Positions 58,933-64,000 of a DNA stretch of 64,000 nt are shown in pieces. The notes below the pieces were generated by a model. It was not told the DNA's origin. It worked only from the letters and a program-made list of their open reading frames with translations, and did not search any database. Origin of the DNA: Chimonanthus salicifolius (lineage: Eukaryota; Streptophyta; Magnoliopsida; Laurales; Calycanthaceae); NCBI GenBank assembly GCA_013350335.1, contig CM023539.1, forward strand, positions 22,871,043 to 22,935,042, read 5' to 3'. Made by a program: the position numbers and the translations under genes. Numbering within the stretch: the stretch's first letter is position 1; each line of letters starts with the position of its first letter.

Positions 58933-59097
58933 TTGGATTGTTTTCTTAAACACCCACGGTCTTAGGTCGCATCATATTTTTGTGAATTTTTTTTTTGTCA
59001 TCATTACATTCATTGCATATAGAATTAGGTCATAGCATATAGTCAGAGTCATCCCTATATTAGTGAGTCTAGAGGAATCTTAGTGTGTATCCGTGCA

Positions 59098-60222
59098 TGA
59101 CAACTAGGAGTGGAGTCACCTGTCAGAAAGGGCCTGAACCATCCATCGAAATGTTAGGAGAACAACACCCAGATTTGATTGATCAAATTGTAACTCGGTT
59201 GACTGCCCAATTCAATGCCCAGATGATTGACCTCTGAGAGGCCATTCACACTGAGTTGGTCGCTGTGAGGAATAGAGTTGAAGCCTTAGAAACTCATAGG
59301 AATGATGAGAGTGAATCAGTTCATGAGGATAATGGGAATCAAAGACCTAGGAATGGAGATCGTGTGGTTCAAAGAGCCGATCGTGTTAGGTACCAACCAC
59401 CTAGGTGTCAGAAACCCATCGATCATGAGGAACGTGTCTTGAAGAACGTTCGAGTAGAAGCCTCTGATTTTGATGGACGATTAGACCCTAAGGTTTTCAC
59501 AGATTGGTTGTCGGACATGGATCACTACTTTGAGTGGCATGATATGTCGGAAGCTCGTAAGATCCGTTTCGCCAAAATGAAGTTGGTGGGACAAGGCTAA
59601 TTTTTCTGGACCACAATGGAACAGAAAATCAGGAGGCAAGGAGACGATCCCCTTAATCTGATTTGGGATGAGCTGAAAGGATATTTGAAGGACAAGTATA
59701 TCCCTCTCAGGTACAGGCAAAAACTCATTGACTAGTGGAACTCACTATGTCAGGGCAACTAGACCATTGATGAGTACATTGCGAAGTTTGATGAGTTCTT
59801 TATGCGATGCGAGTTGGATGAGGAACCCAGCCAAACCCTTTCTAGGTTTAACCTAGGTCTACGTCCTGAGTTCGAGCGTGAGCTTATCTTGCATAGGGTG
59901 GAAACTTTGGAGGAAACTTACCAAGTGGTGCAAGGTTTAGAGGGGTATTTTAAGCTGAATCCTCCAAAGCAATTCGACTCCCGTGGCGCCAATTCTAAGC
60001 CTAATCTGCAAGGATCTTGGCAAAGTACGATGAGTCAACCCAAACAAACCACCAGTGCTCCATTGAAGAACAAGGATGCAAGTGTTAAGGGAGCTTCTGG
60101 TGCGAGCTCTTCTAGGAATGGTCCTCAGTGTTATTATTGCCATGGTTACGGGTATTTCGCTCCTGAGTGTCCTACTAAGACTAGAAACCAAGAAGAGCTC
60201 TTCTGGTCCCCCTTAGATTGAC
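59098..60222 (+). pseudogene. Gypsy gag, nearly continuous
   Basis: From ATG at 59098 (MTTRSGVTCQKGPEPSIEM). One TGA at about 59235 and a TAA near 59598 (where Q or similar is expected), then TAGs near 59733 and 59760, break an otherwise single frame. The retrotransposon gag domain reads KVFTDWLSDMDHYFEWHDMS, FAKMKLVGQG, LKGYLKDKYIPLRYRQKL and IDEYIAKFDEFFMRCEL. The zinc knuckle near 60126 reads CYYCHGYGYFAPEC: the His of the CCHC motif has become Tyr (CAT to TAT), so the knuckle is probably lost. The text stops after PTKTRNQEELFWSPLD where copia sequence begins. Confidence 0.88.
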
Positions 60223-61961
60223 AAGATGACGGCGATCTTGCTAAATGAGACCAATTACTTTCAATGGTCTCATTTTGCACGAATTTTCTTGACTGCTGAG
60301 CAACTGTCGTCTTATATAGATGGAACTGCCAAAGCACCAACGACGGATAATTCTTCATATCCAACCTGGATTGCCAATAACTCCTTGGTCCAGTCTTGGC
60401 TCCTTTATTCCATGGAAGATCATATCTGATGCCTTGTCTATACTCTTTTAACAACCCAGGTTGTTTGGGACACAGTTAAGGCTTTGTGCTTTGTTTGGGA
60501 CAACTATCCCCGCATTTTTGAGCTATCTCATACGATTGCTCATCTCCAGCAGGGGAGTTGTCTCTTATTCAGTACTACCTCAGGATGCGGACCTGTTTGT
60601 TAGAGGTGGATCAACTCGAATCCATCACCTTTAGGGATTCTGAAGATACTGTTCTTCATTGGCAATATGTTGACCGACGACGAACCTTTGAGATATTGGC
60701 TGGGCTCAATTATGATTTTGAGTAGTCTTAAAAAATTTTCTGATTTTGAGCCTATTTGGGCTCAACTGCTTGGGACACGACCTCTTCCCTCTCTGGATGA
60801 GATTTATTCAGCCTTGCTTCGAGATGAATGGTGTTGCTTTGTTATGGCTCCTCCTTCTATGCTGACTGAACGCTCTGCTTTGTTGATTGCTCACACTTCT
60901 GGGCCTCCTACACCTATTGAGGCTCGTCTTCGTGGACGTGATTCACCCTTTGACACTCGCCGTGACAATAGAGGCTCACGGAAGAAAGGTACCCAGTTTT
61001 GCACCTACTGTAAAATTACCAGTCATTATGTTGACTTGTGCTTCAAGCTTCATGGTCTTCTGAAGCAAGCTCACCTTACTGCTGCCCCTCCTGTTGCTAC
61101 TTCTTCTGATACGTCTAGTGACAATGCCCCAGTGACTCGATAAGAGTTTGCCTTATTACAACAACAACTACGACACCTTCAATCCTCAGAGGTCTCCAAT
61201 GTAGTTTCCTCCTCAGGTATTGAGCCATTTGCCAACCATGCTTCATCTCATTTTTTGATAATTAATTCCTAGTCATAGACCATACGGTTGGTATGTCTAA
61301 CCTTTTCTCTTCCCTTTCCCCTGTTTCCTATGGTCAAGTCAAATTAGCTAATGGCTCATCTACTACTATTGCTAGCAAAGGACAATCCTTGTCTCTTTTA
61401 CCTTGGATCTCTCCTCTGTATTGCATGTTCCCCATTAACATCGCTTCAAACCTTATGTTTCATGAACGCACTAAACACATTAAAGTGGATTTGTCACTGA
61501 CTTCGACAACTCATATCTGATGGTCATATTTTCACCCTTTATCTCAAGTCCAAGGATCAACTTGCGGATATGCTTACTAAGGCAGTTTCTCGGTCTCAAC
61601 TTAATCAAGCTTTGAACAAGTTGGACTTACTCCATATTTTCGCCCCAGCTTAAAGGGGAGTGTTGTGGGACCCACTTCAGAACATAGTCGACCATGTGGG
61701 ACTCACTTCCATGCAAAGTTGACCAGAATCGCTTTATTTTGGAAAGTCAGCTTAGTTTATTTCATTAGTCTTATGATTTGTTGTAATTGATTATTCTTTT
61801 ATTTATTTCCTTTTTAGCCACCTTGATTGGCTCCCTATTTGTTATTTATAATGTAATCTTTTTAGTTTAGAATATGAAATACAATACAGAGAAAGAATTC
61901 TTCTCCAATATTTTCTCTTTCTCTTCTCCTTTGCCTGTTATTATTTTTTACTGAACCAACA
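60223..61961 (+). mobile_element. Copia deletion derivative: gag, start of protease, end of RNase H, 3' LTR
   Basis: Gag starts at about 60226 (MTAILLNETNYFQWSHFARI) and runs with stops to a CxxC segment near 61003 (CTYCKITSHYVDLCFKLHG) and DNAPVTR at 61140. A protease-region frame 61293-61520 (MSNLFSSLSPVSYGQVKLAN) passes at about 61430 straight into the RNase H end (INIASNLMFHERTKHIKVD) without shifting. Most of protease, integrase and RT are therefore deleted. The C-terminus reads DQLADMLTKAVSRSQLNQAL. Polypurine tract 61651-61660, 3' LTR 61661-61961. The 5' LTR is absent; the left end fuses to gypsy gag. Confidence 0.85.
61661..61961 (+). repeat. 3' LTR of the copia deletion derivative
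   Basis: 301 bp, TGTTGTGGGACCCACTTC to ACTGAACCAACA. It is clearly related to the LTRs of the 51-56 kb copia read on their sense strand (TGGGACCCACTTCA, GTTGACCAAAATGAT, AATACAATACAGAGA in both), so the two belong to one family. Confidence 0.85.
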
Positions 61962-63626
61962 GTAACTATAGGTCGAACCGACAAAATGTGATTTGTTCTT
62001 CTTTCGCTGAAACAATTTAATCTGAGTTTTTCCCTCATGCCTTTGGATCCCTAGGGGCCTCCGTGCACGTCAGTCGACATTTAGGTGAGGAGAACAACAC
62101 TCTATATTATCTATTTCACTTGTTTATCTCATGCATTGTACTCATTCATGCATTTATCATGAAAATCCTAAAATTTATTCGCATGGTTGGATTTGTATGC
62201 AATATTGATTGTAATATGTGGACGTAAGCGGTGCTAGAAATGCCTCGAAGATACATACTCAACCCGTTTGCTTGAGTGTATGTCTATGGATGTAATCTAC
62301 AATTTACATGTGGGTAATGTGCGACGGTAGATGTTTTGGTTGGAATGAACATGCTACTTTGAACAGATGCTATTAACATGATATGACTGAAATGAAGTTG
62401 TGGATACGTATTCCCTGATGTCATGCATGATAGTTGATTGAACATGTGATGTAGGGAGTGTGAGTATCTTTGGGAGTGCATGTGGTAATGCTTGTATGAG
62501 TGATGTAATGGTCCATAGAGGCGGGTATTGAGGAGCTCTGTGTTGATGGTGTTTGCCTATATTACGTGTTGATTGTGTTTGTGATATGGATTCCATGAGT
62601 TGATCGCAATGGTCCACAGTGGCGATTGAAGAGACCCTGTGATGCCGCGAGTGTACATTTATCACGATGCTCCACATTGGCGATTGGAGAGGCCTTGTGA
62701 TGCCGCGAGTGTACATTGTGTTAATCCCTATCATTGTGTTTGAGTAACCGTACACAGATCGCGATTGTCCACATTCGATTGTAGAGGCCTTGTGATGCCA
62801 TGAGTGTACATTGCGTTAACCCACCTTGATGTGTGTGTGTGTGCATGGGGTGGTGTGTGTTGGTGTTGGATTGAGATGATAACCTGCATGTGATGTGAGT
62901 TTAAAATGTGGTTTGTTAATTCGTGTGTTTGGTGATTCACATACTTGGGTGATAATATGATATGGTGTTTGTTTCTCTTCACTGGGCTTGTGTATGCTCA
63001 CTCCTTTACAAATTTCAGGAATGTGCCTGAAGAGGGGTTAGAAGACCTAGGGTTCTTGCATAGGAGTGGAGCTTACAATCTTGGATTTTAAAAGCCCTTG
63101 TTATTTCTATGTTGAGAGATTTTACCTTTGATTTCGAGAAACAATGTCAATTTGAGTTAGTCTTTGAGAAACTTTATTTGGGTTGTATTTGATTAAACCT
63201 TTATGTTTGAAGACTTTAGACTGTATTGGACCATGAAACTATTATGTTTGATTGAACTCTGATTGGTTCTGGTAGTGTGTGTGGAGCTATATTGATATGT
63301 TTGAATTATGTGTTGAGACCCCATGAGGGAGATATGTATTTTAATTATGGGATGTTTGGTATTTGATTGGTTGAGATTGGAGGGAATGAGATTTTCCCAA
63401 ACTTCCTACTTTCGTGCGGGACTTTGTTGAAATTTCGGTAGGGGTTCTGGCCTTGATTAAGATTAGAATTGATAGGTCTCCCCTATGTGAGTCTAACAAA
63501 CCCATTTGTGGTTTGTGTATGAGTTGGAATGTTGAATTAGTTTTCAAAAAAAAAATCTCACGTGTTCGTCTTGGGGAGGACCTAACAGTCTAGTATCACG
63601 TATTCGTTGCGGGCCGGGGTGTGACA
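61962..63626 (-). repeat. LTR-like repeat ending GGGGTGTGACA
   Basis: No gene. The right end GGGCCGGGGTGTGACA at 63626 is, on the minus strand, TGTCACACCCCGGCCC, a frequent start of plant gypsy LTRs. A possible left end is TGATTGTAATATG at 62206, because AATAT precedes it (62201-62205) and also follows 63626 (63627-63631). Five AT-rich bases can match by chance. 61962-62205 shows nothing. Confidence 0.45.
62508..62820 (+). repeat. Tandem repeat, about 60-bp unit
   Basis: Units beginning GATCGCAATGGTCCACA at 62602, ATCACGATGCTCCACA at 62661 and GATCGCGATTGTCCACA at 62757 share GCCTTGTGATGCC and GAGTGTACATT. A more diverged unit starts at about 62508. It lies inside the LTR-like repeat. Confidence 0.8.
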
Positions 63627-63631
63627 AATAT

Positions 63632-64000
63632 ACAAAAAATATTACATAAACACAAGTATGTTATGTGTTAACTATTGTTGTAATAAATGTTAAACTAAAG
63701 TAGTTTCTAAATGCACATATATCATATATGCATTAGCTAATAATTCATATTAACTAAATATCTGATGTTATCATGGAAAATCTTACAAATGGGCCTATTA
63801 AAGAATATTTTACAAAGACTAGGCCTAAGTTTCCTTGGAGCTAGGTGAGGCACAAAATAAGTTTGGATCCTTCTTACTCCTTGTCTACTTGGATGCCTTA
63901 TATGTGTTTTAAGTTTTTGATATTTTGTAATGAAATCAAATTCTAGAGAAACTTAACAAAGTCTATATACTAAGTTGAATATGGACTTAATTTTTTTCTT
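63632..64000. other. AT-rich end of window, no feature seen
   Basis: No ORF, LTR end or exon of the methylthiotransferase gene identified. Confidence 0.6.

Overview
The window is nuclear DNA of a flowering plant. The evidence is dense nested Ty1/copia and Ty3/gypsy retrotransposons (including an Athila-type element with a very long LTR), plant L1-type and RTE-type LINEs, tRNA-derived SINEs, AT-rich spacers, and one intron-containing host gene whose exons match a plant CDKAL1-type tRNA methylthiotransferase. The species cannot be fixed from the sequence. I see no operon, CRISPR array, rRNA or functional tRNA. All coordinates and junctions were read by eye.

Layout. 1-1942 is a degenerate GC-rich tandem repeat and anonymous repeat ending in an LTR-like end. 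1943-13664 is a wrecked copia element (copia-1) carrying three later insertions: a pol-less long-LTR element (2652-9832, LARD-like, minus orientation), and a gypsy-like solo LTR (10070-12414) that itself holds a second solo LTR (10557-12003, duplication CCCCA). 13994-34867 is a second copia (copia-2) blown up to about 21 kb. It holds a 612-bp TRIM whose second LTR is split by another LTR element (16305-28288), itself split by a minus-strand Athila (18730-27856). It also holds a solo LTR with duplication TTCTC (29987-31636) and a chromovirus-like gypsy fragment (31668-34738). 34868-35637 is a further LTR-like segment.

35638-40994 is AT-rich and mostly empty, with two SINE-like copies (about 36.8 and 37.6 kb) and one short ORF that could be a real small membrane protein (37040-37375). 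From 40995 the host gene begins: exon 1 (40995-41147), exon 2 (41243-41281) and exon 3 (49964-50055) encode the start of the MTTase N-terminal domain. Intron 2 is 8.7 kb, appears to use a GC-AG splice pair, and contains a young 1.57-kb non-autonomous LTR element, an RTE-like LINE tail, a 5'-truncated L1-like LINE and a copia relic. Beyond exon 3 lie a copia with both LTRs and a clean duplication AACAT (50967-56471), a gypsy with 5' LTR and gag (57723-about 60222), a deletion-derivative copia (about 60223-61961), and an LTR-like repeat ending at 63626. No fourth exon was found up to 64000. Either intron 3 is over 14 kb or the gene is broken.

The most notable signals are: (i) three related long LTRs, each with a different cluster of short palindromic motifs in the same relative position; (ii) a broken coiled-coil ORF inside the pol-less element; (iii) a young non-autonomous LTR element of unknown parentage in the host gene; (iv) the GC-AG intron; (v) junctions that allow a relative chronology of the nested insertions. 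I did not find a convincing new defence or enzymatic system.
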